NCBI RefSeq assembly: GCF_009688945.1
Contig: NZ_AP021874.1
Location: 2,170,001 to 2,234,000 of the forward strand
Reading direction: 5' to 3'
Source of the DNA: Desulfosarcina alkanivorans
GTDB lineage: Bacteria > Desulfobacterota > Desulfobacteria > Desulfobacterales > Desulfosarcinaceae
Length of the DNA stretch: 64,000 nucleotides
Shown: in pieces, positions 44,802-54,241 of the stretch
Layout of the letters: each line of letters begins with the position of its first letter
Numbering within the stretch: position 1 is the stretch's first letter
Program-made: the position numbers and the translations under genes
Notes under the pieces: generated by a model
Database searches by the model: none
Told to the model about the DNA's origin: nothing
Seen by the model: only the letters and a program-made list of their open reading frames with translations

Positions 44802-45473
44802 ATGTACACGGAGAAAAAATCAGTTGCTGCCAGACTGAAAGCCAGCAGCCTCGTCCAGGCTTGGCTGGTGCTGCTGTTGGCGGTCAGCTTCGGGGTCAGC
44901 CTGGCCGGCGTGCAGCTGGTGCTGGGGCCTGTCATCGAGGCCAATAAGATCAACGAAACCCTGGAAAAGGTTCCCGAGTTGGTTCTGGGCAGCGACCTGG
45001 CGGCCAAAATGACCGACCAGAACCAGAGCCTGGATATTGCCGTCCGCCGGGTCGCCGTGACCAAGACGGACCGGGACAAAGCTTACAGCGTTTACGAGGC
45101 GCGCTATCAGGGTGAACTGCGGGGTTGGGTGGTCAAGGCCAAAGGCCAGGGTTACGCCGGTGTCATCGAGATACTCGTAGGCCTTTCGCCGGGATTGAAA
45201 ACCATTACCGGCGTATTCGTCCTCGACCAGAAGGAGACACCCGGTCTGGGCAACAAGATCATCACTACCGAGTGGCGCGGTCAATTCATCGGAGCACCGG
45301 CCGACCGATCCCTGATGGTCGTTAAGGGTGGTGCCGTGCAGCCTGGTGAGATCGATGCAGTGACCGGCGCCACCATCTCTTCCAAGAGTGTCGCCGCCAT
45401 GATCAACGTGGCCGTCGCCGATCTGCGCAAACCGCTGGCCGAGATGGAGCAGAAGGGAGGCGACAATGGCTGA
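44802..45473 (+). CDS. rnfG: Rnf complex subunit G (periplasmic covalent FMN)
   Basis: 223 aa from the ATG at 44802 (AGGGA upstream). One N-terminal membrane helix (VQAWLVLLLAVSFGVSLAGVQLVLG) and then the FMN-binding domain with TPGLGNKI and the flavinylation site VTGATISSKSV (Thr about 190). It faces the periplasm and exchanges electrons with RnfD. The end overlaps rnfE by 8 bp. Confidence 0.94.
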   Translation: MYTEKKSVAARLKASSLVQAWLVLLLAVSFGVSLAGVQLVLGPVIEANKINETLEKVPELVLGSDLAAKMTDQNQSLDIAVRRVAVTKTDRDKAYSVYEARYQGELRGWVVKAKGQGYAGVIEILVGLSPGLKTITGVFVLDQKETPGLGNKIITTEWRGQFIGAPADRSLMVVKGGAVQPGEIDAVTGATISSKSVAAMINVAVADLRKPLAEMEQKGGDNG

Positions 45474-46086
45474 CCAGCCCACCGCCGCCGAACGTTTCAT
45501 TAACGGCATTTTACCGGAGAACCCGGTTTATCGCCAATTGTTGGGACTGTGCCCCACCTTGGCCGTGACCAACGGCCTGCAGGCCGCTGTCACCATGGCT
45601 GCGGCCGTGGGGTTCGTTTTGCTGTGCGCCAACGTGATCACCAGCCTGATCCGCAATTTGCTCAAACCTCACCTGCGCATCGTGGTATTTACGTTGACCA
45701 TCGCGACCTTCGTGACCATTGCCGACCGGCTGCTGGCTGCCTATCTCTACCAGATGAGCAAAACCCTGGGACCCTATATCCCGCTGATCATCGTCAATTG
45801 CATCATCATCTGCCGCTGCGAGGTATGCGCCTCCAAGCAGTCCCCGTTTGCCGCTGCAGCCGACGCCGTGGGCCAGAGCCTGGGCTTCGGGCTGGCCCTG
45901 GCGAGCATCGCCGCCATTCGCGAGCTGCTGGGAACCGGGGCACTGTTCGGCCTGCGGGTCCTGCCGGAGGTCTGGCCTGACTGGGTCATCATGGTGCTGC
46001 CACCGGGGGCATTTCTCACGTTCGGTTTATTGCTGGGTGCGGTGAACTGGTTTACCGATAGAAAGAAAGGACAGGAGACCTCATGA
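45466..46086 (+). CDS. rnfE: Rnf complex subunit E (membrane)
   Basis: 206 aa with six membrane helices; [11 protein letters not shown] and [15 protein letters not shown] carry the conserved Cys residues that, with those of RnfA, hold the intramembrane [2Fe-2S] centre. GLGFALASI-type text and the length match NqrD/RnfE. Overlaps both neighbours by a few bases. Confidence 0.94.
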   Translation: MADQPTAAERFINGILPENPVYRQLLGLCPTLAVTNGLQAAVTMAAAVGFVLLCANVITSLIRNLLKPHLRIVVFTLTIATFVTIADRLLAAYLYQMSKTLGPYIPLIIVNCIIICRCEVCASKQSPFAAAADAVGQSLGFGLALASIAAIRELLGTGALFGLRVLPEVWPDWVIMVLPPGAFLTFGLLLGAVNWFTDRKKGQETS

Positions 46087-46874
46087 ACTACCTTATTGAT
46101 ATCCTGCTCATCGCTTTGGGTGCTGCCTTGATCAACAACTTCGTGCTTTACTACTTCGTGGGCATCTGCCCTTTCATCGGCGTCTCCCGGCGCGTGAGCA
46201 TGGCCGTTGGCATGGGGGCGGCGGTGACCTTCGTAATTACCATCGCTGCATTCATCTCCTGGACGATCACCACTTTCGTGCTGATGCCCGGGGCCCCGTT
46301 GACCCGTCTGATAGCAGGGTTGTTTATGCCGGCCGAGGCTGCTTCCGGGGTGGATTTGACGATTCTATGCTACATTGTCTACATCTTTGCCATCAGCTCT
46401 TCGGTGCAGTTTGTGGAGATGTATGTGCGTCGGTTTTTCCCCCTGCTCTACAAAGCCTTTGGTGTATTTTTACCGCTGATTACCACCAACTGTGCGATTC
46501 TTTTCGCCTGTCTGACCATCATGAGCAATGTGGTGGGGGCCGAGAATCCGTCTGACCGCTGGGACCTGGGCCGGGCCCTGACCCTGGCCTTTTTCGGCGG
46601 GGTCGGATTCACCGTTGCCATTGTGATCATGGCGGGCATCCGCGAGGAGTTGGCGTTGTGCGACGTGCCCGAACCGTTCCGAGGAGCCGCCATCACCCTG
46701 GGCGTGGGCGGCATCCTGGCCATGGCCTTCATGGGATTTACCGGCGTGGACAAAGGGTTGAAGGATGCCCTGACTGAGAAACCAACCGTCTCGGAACAGC
46801 AATCCCTTTCGCGCAGTGCTGGACCGGCCGGGGACCATGGCGTAAGAGTTTTGGAGGAATCATGTCCTGGGTAA
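46083..46874 (+). CDS. rnfA: Rnf complex subunit A (membrane), with longer loop and tail than usual
   Basis: 263 aa against about 190 in most bacteria. The family text is clear ([36 protein letters not shown], with the Cys residues for the [2Fe-2S] site shared with RnfE). The extra length is a loop of about 25 residues ([13 protein letters not shown] region) and a hydrophilic tail of about 35 residues after [12 protein letters not shown], which overlaps the start of rnfB by 13 bp. The tail may only reflect read-on into the overlap. Confidence 0.93.
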   Translation: MNYLIDILLIALGAALINNFVLYYFVGICPFIGVSRRVSMAVGMGAAVTFVITIAAFISWTITTFVLMPGAPLTRLIAGLFMPAEAASGVDLTILCYIVYIFAISSSVQFVEMYVRRFFPLLYKAFGVFLPLITTNCAILFACLTIMSNVVGAENPSDRWDLGRALTLAFFGGVGFTVAIVIMAGIREELALCDVPEPFRGAAITLGVGGILAMAFMGFTGVDKGLKDALTEKPTVSEQQSLSRSAGPAGDHGVRVLEESCPG

Positions 46875-47773
46875 TCGTCAGTCTGGCCGCGGCCACCATG
46901 CTGGCCATGGCCCTGGTGCTCTCGTTTGTTCTGGGCTGGGCCAACAGGGCGTTTCATGTCGAGGTGGACCCGCGGGTGGATTCGGCGATCGAGGTCCTGC
47001 CCGGCGCCAACTGCGGCGGGTGCGGGTACGTGGGCTGCGGCGAATATGCCGAAGCCGTCGTGGAAAACAACGTCCCGGTGAACCTGTGCACCGTAGGCGG
47101 CAAAAGCTGCACGGAAGCTCTGGCGGCGGTCATGGGCGTGGAAGCTGAGGTCAGCTATCCCTGGCGTCCGGTGGTGCACTGCGGCGCCCGCTACGCTGAC
47201 CGCCTGGGACGGACTGTATATAAGGGTGAGCAGCGTTGCGGACCGGCCAACCTGGTCACCGATATCCAGGGATGCACTTACGGCTGCCTGGGTTTCGGGG
47301 ACTGCACACGGGCCTGCGACTACGACGCCATCCACATTGAAGACGGTCTGGCCCGGGTGGACTACCGCGCGTGCGTGGGCTGCGGGGCCTGCGCTAAAGT
47401 CTGCCCCCGCAACATCATTACCATGGCGCCCTTCAAACAAGAACGCATGATGGTGGTGGAGTGCTCCAATCTGGATGCGGGCAAGGACGTCAAGGCGGTC
47501 TGCAAGGTGGGCTGCCTGGGGTGCAAGGCTTGCAAGCGCACCTCGGGCATGTTTGCAATCGTCAACAACCTTTCCACCATCAACTACGACAACTATACCC
47601 GGGAAAACTTAGAGAGCGGCCTGCTGGCCGCCAGGAAATGCCCCCGCAACCGGCTGGTCTTCGTCGGCGTTCCGTCGGAGCAGGATATTCTCGCCGTGGC
47701 CGAGGAGGATCTGCCCGACGTGATCGAACCGGATTTCAAAACCAGTGTGGACGACACGGAATGGCGTGGATAA
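46862..47773 (+). CDS. rnfB: Rnf complex subunit B (ferredoxin-like polyferredoxin)
   Basis: 303 aa. N-terminal helix ([21 protein letters not shown]), then the Fe4S4 domain [16 protein letters not shown] with its fourth Cys in NLCTVGG, then ferredoxin-type clusters [26 protein letters not shown], and a third set [14 protein letters not shown] near the C-terminus. It receives electrons from reduced ferredoxin. The cluster number is at the usual upper range for deltaproteobacterial RnfB. Confidence 0.94.
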   Translation: MSWVIVSLAAATMLAMALVLSFVLGWANRAFHVEVDPRVDSAIEVLPGANCGGCGYVGCGEYAEAVVENNVPVNLCTVGGKSCTEALAAVMGVEAEVSYPWRPVVHCGARYADRLGRTVYKGEQRCGPANLVTDIQGCTYGCLGFGDCTRACDYDAIHIEDGLARVDYRACVGCGACAKVCPRNIITMAPFKQERMMVVECSNLDAGKDVKAVCKVGCLGCKACKRTSGMFAIVNNLSTINYDNYTRENLESGLLAARKCPRNRLVFVGVPSEQDILAVAEEDLPDVIEPDFKTSVDDTEWRG

Positions 47774-47838
47774 TTGCTGGTTTGGGTATCAGCATTGCTG
47801 TTTTTAGCTTGGTTTTCAGGAGGAAAAGGGCAACCTGA
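47761..47838 (+). CDS. Possible 25-aa membrane peptide overlapping the end of rnfB
   Basis: The frame [25 protein letters not shown] starts inside the rnfB 3' end (13 bp before the stop) and is a textbook single membrane helix followed by a positive RRKR cytoplasmic tail. No good ribosome site is present, but coupling with rnfB would not need one. Its position at the end of the Rnf operon suggests a small accessory subunit. It may be chance, since 25 codons are few. Confidence 0.4.
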   Translation: MAWIIAGLGISIAVFSLVFRRKRAT

Positions 47839-48192
47839 ATTAACGCTATCACTCTTGAAGAAATTGAAAGACTTAACGGAGAAATCCTTATCGCATTGGC
47901 GGTTAAATTTGGACAATTCGAATGGATACTAATCTCCCCCAAAATAAGGTTTTTGAGACCGAATTGCATCTGTTTAAGTAATTATTTTGGGATCTTGAAA
48001 CATTTTATTGCTTGAAAGGCTGGCTTTCTAAATGGGTTCATGCTCATAAAAAACGAAAATCCCGGCAAAATCATTTCCTCCAAAAATCGATTTTACAATT
48101 TTGGTAATCCGTGCATCCCTAAGAGATATTCACACAGTTTTTGGGCGGAAAGTAATTGCCGCCTTTCATTTACAATCGAGAAAATATAAAAC
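47839..48192. other. Intergenic stretch, no supported gene
   Basis: Between rnfB and the convergent chemoreceptor gene. One plus-strand frame is open from about 47839 to 48017 and begins with protein-like text (ITLEEIERLNGEILIALAVKFGQFEW), but has no start codon or ribosome site and becomes unlikely after this; it could be a gene relic. A hairpin GGCGG/CCGCC near 48144-48163 has no T-run. Confidence 0.35.
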
Positions 48193-50475
48193 TCAAGTCG
48201 TTGCAGAAAGAGAAGTTTTTGTTTTTTCAAACAGGTTTTCCAACTCTTCGAAAGAATCGTCGTTTTTCTGTGAAATCATCTTGACAGCATCCTTGACCTC
48301 ATGGATCTGGTCCATCATCATGGATGCTGATCGGGATGTCGCTCCCACTACCTCGCTAACATTTTTGATACTTTCTTCCTGTTCCTGCACCGTCTTGAAG
48401 ATCCTGTCATTGATCTGGCTCATCTGATCCACAGAATCAGCAATTGCTGTAATGCTGTCTAAGGCCATTGTTGAATTGCTCTGAATTTGGTCCACTCTGT
48501 CGGTGATATCTTCCGTAGCCCCGGTGCTCTTGGCAGCAAGCCCCTTGACATTATTGGCTACCACTACAAAACCTTTTCCGGCTTCTCCAGCCCGTACCGC
48601 TTCGATATTGGCATTTAAAGCCAGGATATTGGTTTGGGCTGCAATTTCCCGAATCTCCATGACGACATCACCGATTTCCTTGGCCGAAGCGCCCAGTCGG
48701 TCCACTACCGACTTACCGTTCGAAGAAGTTGAAACCGCTCTATCTACAATGGATGTTGCTTCTGTTGTATTTCGTGCCACATGGGACAGCGATTCAAGTA
48801 AAGCATTATTTTTTTCAACGATCTGACCAACGGCGGACACCATGGTCTGAGCCATTTCAGCGGAATCTTCCAGGTGGTGAGAAATTTTTTCGGTCTCTTG
48901 ATTTACGTTGGCGATGTTGGCCTTAAGATAGGTATAGAAATTCTTAAGCTCTTTGTCTGCTGTATCCTGCTGTGTTTGAAGACTTGCCAAGGCCTTTTTG
49001 GACCGGCCTTGCTCATACTGGATTGTGTCAATCATCTGGTTGAAAAAATTTGCAATATCTCCCATTTCTGTACCGATTTCTACCTCGACCTTGACCCGGT
49101 CTGAAAAATCCTTGTTCCTTGTAGCATATTGCATGGATTCAGCTATATCAATGAGAGTTGAACGTGCACCATGTTCGGCAATATTGAGTCCTAATTTCTC
49201 ATCCTCGATACTTACGCGCATACCTCCCATGTATTTGTCTACAATTTTAAGCAGAACATAAGCGGTGCCGAAAGACCATGTAAAACAGGCCGCAACCCCA
49301 ATGCCTTGAATAAAGATCTGGTGCAAACGATCAACTTCACCCAAGTTTTCAGTTGTAATAAAAAAGCCAACGGCAATGGTTCCCCATGCGCCACACATTC
49401 CATGGACCGCAATGGCTCCAACAACATCGTCTATTTTAAGAACCCGCTCGATGAAACGGGTGCCGAAATAGACAACAATGCCTGCTCCGGTGCCGATTGC
49501 AGCAGCCCCCACGGTTTCCACGGCTGCACAACCGGCGGTGATACCAACAAGGCCCCCCAGTACGCCATTGGCGATCATTTCGCCTTCGGGTCGTTTGTAC
49601 GGGCTATTGAGCCAACTCAGGATAGAGGCAGAGAAGCATCCGAAGCTGGCTGCCAGAAGCGTGTTCATGGCGATCCCAGCGATATCTGGGCTCACATCCA
49701 AGGTGGAGCCGCAATTAAAACCGAACCATCCGAAAAAGAGAATAAATGTGCCCAGGTAGGCAAGGGTCATATTATGGGGAGGGATGGTGTTTACAGTCCC
49801 ATCTGCGTTGTATTTTTCATGTCGGGGACCAACGACAATACATCCTGCCAAGGCTACCCAGCCGCCTAAGGAATGGACTACGGTGGAACCAGCAAAATCG
49901 ATAAACCCCAATTTTTCGAGCCATCCAGTGGCCGCATCCCCATGCAGCAGGCTACCCCATGCCCAATGGCCGAAAATCGGATAAATAAGGGTTGAAATCA
50001 GGGCTGAAATTACAAGATAGGATGCAAATTTGGTCCTACCGGCGATTGCGCCTGAGTCAATAGTAGCCGCCGTCCCCACGAATACGGCCTGAAATACAAA
50101 AAACACCACATTCCAGGGATCATCGAGTTTCATAACAAAATCGGTAAGGCCAATAAACCCATTGTCTGAAATCCCAAACATAAGACCGAATCCGACGATC
50201 CAGAAAAGAATAGAGGCCAGTACGAAGTCGGCTAAATTTTTAATGGCCACATTGATAGAGTTTTTTGCCGTGGCAAGACCTGATTCCACACACATAAAAC
50301 CAGCCTGCATGATGAAAACTAGGGCAGCGGCCAAAAGTACCCACAAGTAGTTCATATGGGTTTGCAATTGCGCAATATCAGAAAGATGGGCAAGTTTGGC
50401 TTCGTCGCTTGCCAACACATCTGTAGTAAGCATAACGATGATAGTCACAATAAATGACACAGATCGGATTTTCAT
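48193..50475 (-). CDS. Ammonium transporter (Amt) fused to a methyl-accepting chemotaxis signalling domain
   Basis: 760 aa. Signal-like N-terminus (MKIRSVSFIVTIIVMLTTDVLA), then an Amt/Rh channel of 11 helices (about 30-430) with FMCVESGL, GSTVVHSLGGWVALAGC (His of the pore) and AAGAGIVVYFG-type GTG. After the Amt C-terminal tail comes a HAMP-like segment (about 470-500), then coiled coil and the chemoreceptor hairpin tip EIAAQTNILALNANIEAVRAG (about 610-630), followed by the return helix to about 740. It should bind CheW/CheA and signal ammonium or transport state to flagella or a gene-control array. Such Amt fusions are known with kinases; a receptor fusion is less usual. No glnK is adjacent. 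Confidence 0.93.
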   Translation of the reverse strand: MKIRSVSFIVTIIVMLTTDVLASDEAKLAHLSDIAQLQTHMNYLWVLLAAALVFIMQAGFMCVESGLATAKNSINVAIKNLADFVLASILFWIVGFGLMFGISDNGFIGLTDFVMKLDDPWNVVFFVFQAVFVGTAATIDSGAIAGRTKFASYLVISALISTLIYPIFGHWAWGSLLHGDAATGWLEKLGFIDFAGSTVVHSLGGWVALAGCIVVGPRHEKYNADGTVNTIPPHNMTLAYLGTFILFFGWFGFNCGSTLDVSPDIAGIAMNTLLAASFGCFSASILSWLNSPYKRPEGEMIANGVLGGLVGITAGCAAVETVGAAAIGTGAGIVVYFGTRFIERVLKIDDVVGAIAVHGMCGAWGTIAVGFFITTENLGEVDRLHQIFIQGIGVAACFTWSFGTAYVLLKIVDKYMGGMRVSIEDEKLGLNIAEHGARSTLIDIAESMQYATRNKDFSDRVKVEVEIGTEMGDIANFFNQMIDTIQYEQGRSKKALASLQTQQDTADKELKNFYTYLKANIANVNQETEKISHHLEDSAEMAQTMVSAVGQIVEKNNALLESLSHVARNTTEATSIVDRAVSTSSNGKSVVDRLGASAKEIGDVVMEIREIAAQTNILALNANIEAVRAGEAGKGFVVVANNVKGLAAKSTGATEDITDRVDQIQSNSTMALDSITAIADSVDQMSQINDRIFKTVQEQEESIKNVSEVVGATSRSASMMMDQIHEVKDAVKMISQKNDDSFEELENLFEKTKTSLSATT

Positions 50476-51251
50476 AGAATCCTATGCCTCCATGATTCTG
50501 CTAAACACAATCCTATATGTTGCCGAGCTAAATCAAGTTAAATCAATCATTGAGAATCGATATCGGTTGTTGTTATAAAAACTTAAGGGTGGTTTGGTGG
50601 TTTCCATGCTGCTTTTCTAAATTGACGTCTCCGACCGTGACAAACAGATCAATCAATTTACCAGATCGGAAGGTGAGATTCTCAACTAAGAGTTTCAGTT
50701 TGTTGAAATTTCCGCATAGGCAGTGCTAACAGTTTTGAGGTGAGACGTAGTCGATGGGAAGTTGGCAAGAAGTGATATTTGAATGGATAAACAAGTAATT
50801 TACCGCTAATCTGAAGAAAGGATAATTCATTTGGTCCGGTGAGAAAAATTCCACATTCACGCGCACTCCCCTGCCGCAAGCAGCGAGGTATCAAGACCTT
50901 AAAAGAATTTTATCGATTTAACGCCGCAGAGCGGTGGTGTATTAGACCCGCTGCTTCGCAATAAACGGGCAGCCTTTAACAGGCATTTCTGTCCCGTTAA
51001 CAATTCGCCAGCAAGGTTTCCCGAAATTTTTTGGGAATGGTTTTTGCGACTTGTCAGCCATGTCTAAATTGGCTCTATGAAGGTTGCCGTCCTTGTCTTT
51101 ACCCAATTGTTGTCATGATAGTTTACAAATCTTGTCATTTTTAATGGCACGGCAAAACTTGTGAACTCCTAACAGACCGTATTTATATGGACATGTTTTT
51201 ACAATGGCACTATACTTGCATAAAATCCACGCAAACCAAAAGGAGGGCAAA
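50476..51251. other. Intergenic stretch with stem-loops, no supported gene
   Basis: No reliable coding frame. AACGGGCAG (50964-50972) pairs with CTGTCCCGTT (50989-50998), with one bulge, around an inner CCT/AGG stem. Shortly after, TTCCC/GGGAA (51018-51037) is followed by TGG and five T, a weak terminator. The Amt promoter must lie in the first 100 bases, but no clear box was identified. Confidence 0.4.
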
Positions 51252-51698
51252 GTGCGAAATACAACTGTTTGGGGCATCATTGTCATTGCCGTTTTCTTTT
51301 TATTGTCATCAGATGCGCTTGCAGGAACCTTAAGTTTCTCCTGGGGTGGCAGCCAGCAGACCGGAACTGCCCCCACTGTGGCCAAGGCAAATAAAAATGG
51401 TCCACCGGCGCACGCGCCCGCCTATGGATATCGTTCAAAGCATCAATACCACTATTATCCTTCTGCCTCGGTATATCATGACACCAGCAGAGGCTTATAT
51501 TTTTACCTCAGTGGTTCGGGTTGGCAGATTGCGGCATCATTGCCCCAAGATTTGAAGGTGCGATTAGGAAATTCCGTTTCGATAGAGATGGAAACCGATA
51601 AACCCTACCTCTACAATGATCAACATAAGAAGCAGTATCCGCCCGAAAAAATAGAGAAAGGGAAAACGAAAAAAGAGAAAAAACGGGCTAAAAGTTAA
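51252..51698 (+). CDS. Small exported protein with basic C-terminus
   Basis: 148 aa. The GTG at 51252 is chosen for its perfect ribosome site (AAAGGAGGGCAAA) and because it gives a normal signal peptide (NTTVWGIIVIAVFFLLSSDALA, cleavage near residue 24). The mature N-part is Gly/Ser/Thr-rich, then His/Tyr-rich (YRSKHQYHYYPSASVYHDTSRGLYFYLSGSGW), followed by LPQDLKVRLGNSVSIEMETDKPY and a Lys/Glu-rich tail. Short periplasmic proteins with YPxxxVYxDxxRxLYFYLxGxxW are widespread in proteobacteria and have no known function. It stands alone. Confidence 0.7.
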   Translation: MRNTTVWGIIVIAVFFLLSSDALAGTLSFSWGGSQQTGTAPTVAKANKNGPPAHAPAYGYRSKHQYHYYPSASVYHDTSRGLYFYLSGSGWQIAASLPQDLKVRLGNSVSIEMETDKPYLYNDQHKKQYPPEKIEKGKTKKEKKRAKS

Positions 51699-51923
51699 AG
51701 TTTGGGACAGAACTTTATTCTCAGCGGATTCGTTTAGCCAATTGGCTTTTATGACAAAATATCCACAGGTAGGGCCACTATTGGCTCTGCCTCTTTATTT
51801 TTTGTAACTGGAATATTACCCGTTAAATTCAATCTTCAAGTTTGTTATAAGTGGCGCTTTTGATGATGCCGATTTCATTGTTAATTGAGGAGGCTGCTAT
51901 TGTGGTGTTTCGAGGTTAATGCT

Positions 51924-52295
51924 TTGAATAAATACCTTATGATATTTCTGGTTTTTCTTTTTTTGGGTTGTAGCGATAAGCAAAAATGGCCCGTTTTCGA
52001 TAAACCATTTAGTAATGCTGTCAAAAAATCCCGGCCGGCTACCATTGATAAATGCGAGTTCCTAAATGGTCAACTTCGTATAAAAGGAAGCTGCGGAGAT
52101 GAGGGTGAGGTTCTGCTAGTGTTGCCAACGACAAAGGGTGATAACAGGATCATTGGATCACCAAAATGCAGCCAGGGCAGATACGAAGTGATTACCTCTA
52201 CCTTTGGAAGACCTCCGTGCGGCGTAGCCGTGGAATACGGTGGAGATAAGAGTGTAAAATCCCGGGTAAAAGGCGCTGACATTTACTGTCCTTAA
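51924..52295 (+). CDS. Small lipoprotein, function unknown
   Basis: 123 aa from a TTG at 51924 (GAGG eight bases upstream), which gives a standard lipoprotein signal NKYLMIFLVFLFLGC with lipobox LFLG-C. Alternative TTG starts at 51885 and 51900 lie 5' with a nearby GAGGAGG. The mature chain has four Cys (KCEFL, GSCGD, KCSQG, PPCGV) that may form two disulfides, and beta-type sequence. No family recognised. It is 57 bp before another lipoprotein gene. Confidence 0.6.
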   Translation: MNKYLMIFLVFLFLGCSDKQKWPVFDKPFSNAVKKSRPATIDKCEFLNGQLRIKGSCGDEGEVLLVLPTTKGDNRIIGSPKCSQGRYEVITSTFGRPPCGVAVEYGGDKSVKSRVKGADIYCP

Positions 52296-52352
52296 CACCC
52301 CCTTGAGCAGTACTCCAGCGGGATTGATAAATAAGGATTAACTGGAGATCAA

Positions 52353-52625
52353 ATGATTGCAAATATATCGAAAAAGATGATTTTAGTGATTTGCGTCGCA
52401 TGCCTTCTATTTCTGACTGGCTGTAGTAAATTAACTCCAGATAACTATGACCAGCTGAAAATAGGCATGAATTACGATGACGTCGTTTCAATATTAGGGA
52501 ATGCTGACGAATGCGACGGAGCCATTGGCGTAAAAAATTGTGTGGGGGGTGATGAAAAAAAACACATCAAGATCAGCTTCGCAGGTGACAAAGTAATGGT
52601 TTTTTTTGGTAGTGGCCTTAAATAA
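52353..52625 (+). CDS. Small SmpA/OmlA-like (DUF3862-type) lipoprotein
   Basis: 90 aa. Signal KKMILVICVACLLFLTGC with lipobox LFLTG-C at about residue 24. The mature part NYDQLKIGMNYDDVVSILGNADEC fits the BLIP/SmpA-like fold repeat (xxxIxxGMxxxxVxxxLGxP) shared by BamE-type lipoproteins; DKVMVFFGSGLK forms the last strand. Outer-membrane or periplasmic location. The ribosome site is GGAG seven bases upstream. Confidence 0.7.
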   Translation: MIANISKKMILVICVACLLFLTGCSKLTPDNYDQLKIGMNYDDVVSILGNADECDGAIGVKNCVGGDEKKHIKISFAGDKVMVFFGSGLK

Positions 52626-53597
52626 AGGTCAACCCGTTTCAGATTTCACCTCTCATCCCATGGCAGAATCCTACTTCAATTTTAAGCCTCGCAATTTGAC
52701 ATAGCGCCAGCTACAGGACTTTTAAATAATTTGTAACTATCTGAATTTTTTTACTATCCAGAAAAACCTTCGAAATATTCAAAAATGACGTTCAGTTTTA
52801 ATGGTTCCACAAGCACATTCTGTTATAAGGTGCTACCTTTTTGAATTACAGCTTAGCCTTTCGGGGATGATGGTCTCTTTTTTCGACTGGTTCCCATGGC
52901 CAACTCGCCTTCCGTTAATAGTTTTCTACTTACCGGAGTGTTACCCATTCTTTCTAAGATCGTATTGTCATGAATTGGAAATTAGGACAGATGTGACAAT
53001 CCGTGCAAATAACCATGGTAGGTGCGACGACACCATATGGAACGGACTGGTATAAACCGGCTGGTTTTTTGGACTCGTTCAAGAACACGATTTGGTATTA
53101 TCAGCAACTGACTGATATTCCGGAAACAGAAATACTTATATGGGGTTGTATTTTTGTGTCGATTTTCCTTGACATCGTCTGAAATGCCTGTTGGGTTATG
53201 AAGTGTTGGTTTCCTTATTTTTAATGAGCTCACAAGTTCATTTCGCTATTCATAGTTGATTTTATAAATGGCCTTCCAGAAGATTTGGGGACGCTCAGGC
53301 GAATAGTCCTTTCTTTGCTTTAAGTGCTCACCGACCAGAAGGTGCTGCGACAAGGACTTTGGTATCGTTGGGATTATCTCAACCAATCACAATTTCCAGG
53401 GTCCTGAATTTTTGGTAATATTCCGTAGATTCGGTTAGAAATGCATATAGTCTATATTGGATTTTTCTAATCCAACTGACCCAAAGTGATTATCCACTTT
53501 AAGAATGGAATCCGGTTTTCATCATATTTTCACACTCCTTTGAAAATTCATATTGCTGAGCTCTTCTCTTTCGTCTTCTTAACGCTGGACTTCCACT
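52626..53597. other. One-kilobase AT-rich stretch without a supported gene
   Basis: Frames longer than 60 codons occur here but lack ribosome sites and have irregular composition. A short hairpin AAACC-GGCT-GGTTT with trailing T (about 53054-53070) may end a transcript. No mobile-element text was recognised. Confidence 0.35.
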
Positions 53598-53629
53598 AAC
53601 GAATTTTCTTACGAAAGGAGGAATTCGTT
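53598..53629 (+). promoter_or_regulatory. Hairpin enclosing a ribosome-binding site
   Basis: AACGAATT (53598-53605) and AATTCGTT (53622-53629) are a perfect 8-bp inverted repeat ending directly at the ATG at 53630. The 16-base loop contains the ribosome site AAAGGAGG (53614-53621), so folding would bring it into or out of reach. Confidence 0.45.
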
Positions 53630-53845
53630 ATGTATTTTTCATTTAAACCAACAGCTTACTATTTGCTACTGTATATTTATACGACCATGCTCATTGTCGT
53701 GAAACCGCTTCTTCCGACATCCGCAAATGAAGCCCACGTCATTGATCCACCCCTCACCAGAAATAACGACTCCATAGTCACGGGTCGTCCCCTTTCTATC
53801 GCATCCCCCCATGGACCGCTATCTTTTTATTTCATTTTCATGTAA
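53630..53845 (+). CDS. Possible 71-aa membrane-associated protein
   Basis: Start ATG with AAAGGAGG eight bases upstream inside a hairpin loop. One hydrophobic stretch (AYYLLLYIYTTMLIVV, residues about 9-24), then a hydrophilic part without known motifs. It overlaps another candidate frame at 53811, and the whole 53.6-56.2 kb zone contains broken genes, so this too may be a relic. Confidence 0.35.
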   Translation: MYFSFKPTAYYLLLYIYTTMLIVVKPLLPTSANEAHVIDPPLTRNNDSIVTGRPLSIASPHGPLSFYFIFM

Positions 53846-54020
53846 ATGAGCCAATGATTTTTTTATGGCCTGGAAGTTGCCTTGATGGGCAACTATCGAA
53901 AACTTTCGGCCACATTTCTTCAAGACGCTGCCCCAGATGAAGGGCATGGACGGAAACGGATTGTTTTTCAAACTGACCGGAAATAAGGACAGATACAGAA
54001 ACGAAAGGAGGAAGCCATGA
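53811..54020 (+). pseudogene. Small frame with two in-frame TGA codons (decayed gene or selenoprotein candidate)
   Basis: From ATG 53811 the frame reads MDRYLFISFSCK, TGA, ANDFFMAWKLP, TGA, then 44 residues of good protein-like text (WATIENFRPHFFKTLPQ and following) to a TGA at 54018-54020. That final stop overlaps the ATG of the next gene (ATGA), as in coupled genes. The first TGA (53847) follows Cys-Lys, and a hairpin GTTGCC-TTGATG-GGCAAC lies 26 bases after it, whose loop holds the second TGA. No ribosome site precedes the ATG. Two selenocysteines are conceivable but nonsense decay is at least as likely. Confidence 0.3.
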
Positions 54021-54220
54021 ATCATGGAATTTGCCACATCTGTGGGACACTATTCAAGCCCTTTGCCAGTAACTGCTCGGTTTTCGGATTTGAAGGCCTT
54101 CCCGATTGCATTGACTGGATGCCGGATGAAAGGAACTTTTCGGAGGGCACGAGCGACTCCTTCACCCAAGAGCAATGGGATCAGGATCTGGACGAAGTAG
54201 CTCTCTCTAATCGTAATTGA
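54017..54220 (+). CDS. Small Cys-containing acidic protein next to the radical SAM gene
   Basis: 67 aa with a strong ribosome site (AAAGGAGGAAGCC before the ATG). Four Cys residues lie in the first 32 positions (ICHIC, NC, DC), so a metal site is possible. The rest is acidic (DQDLDEVALS). It overlaps the preceding frame by 4 bp and lies 21 bp before the radical SAM gene, hence probably its partner: a substrate peptide or a small accessory protein. No family recognised. Confidence 0.5.
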   Translation: MNHGICHICGTLFKPFASNCSVFGFEGLPDCIDWMPDERNFSEGTSDSFTQEQWDQDLDEVALSNRN

Positions 54221-54241
54221 CAATAGTACACGATAACCACC

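Noticed and set aside
50998-51010. TTAACAATTCG resembling part of an integron attC site
   Set aside because: No matching complementary half or GTTRRRY core at the required distance.
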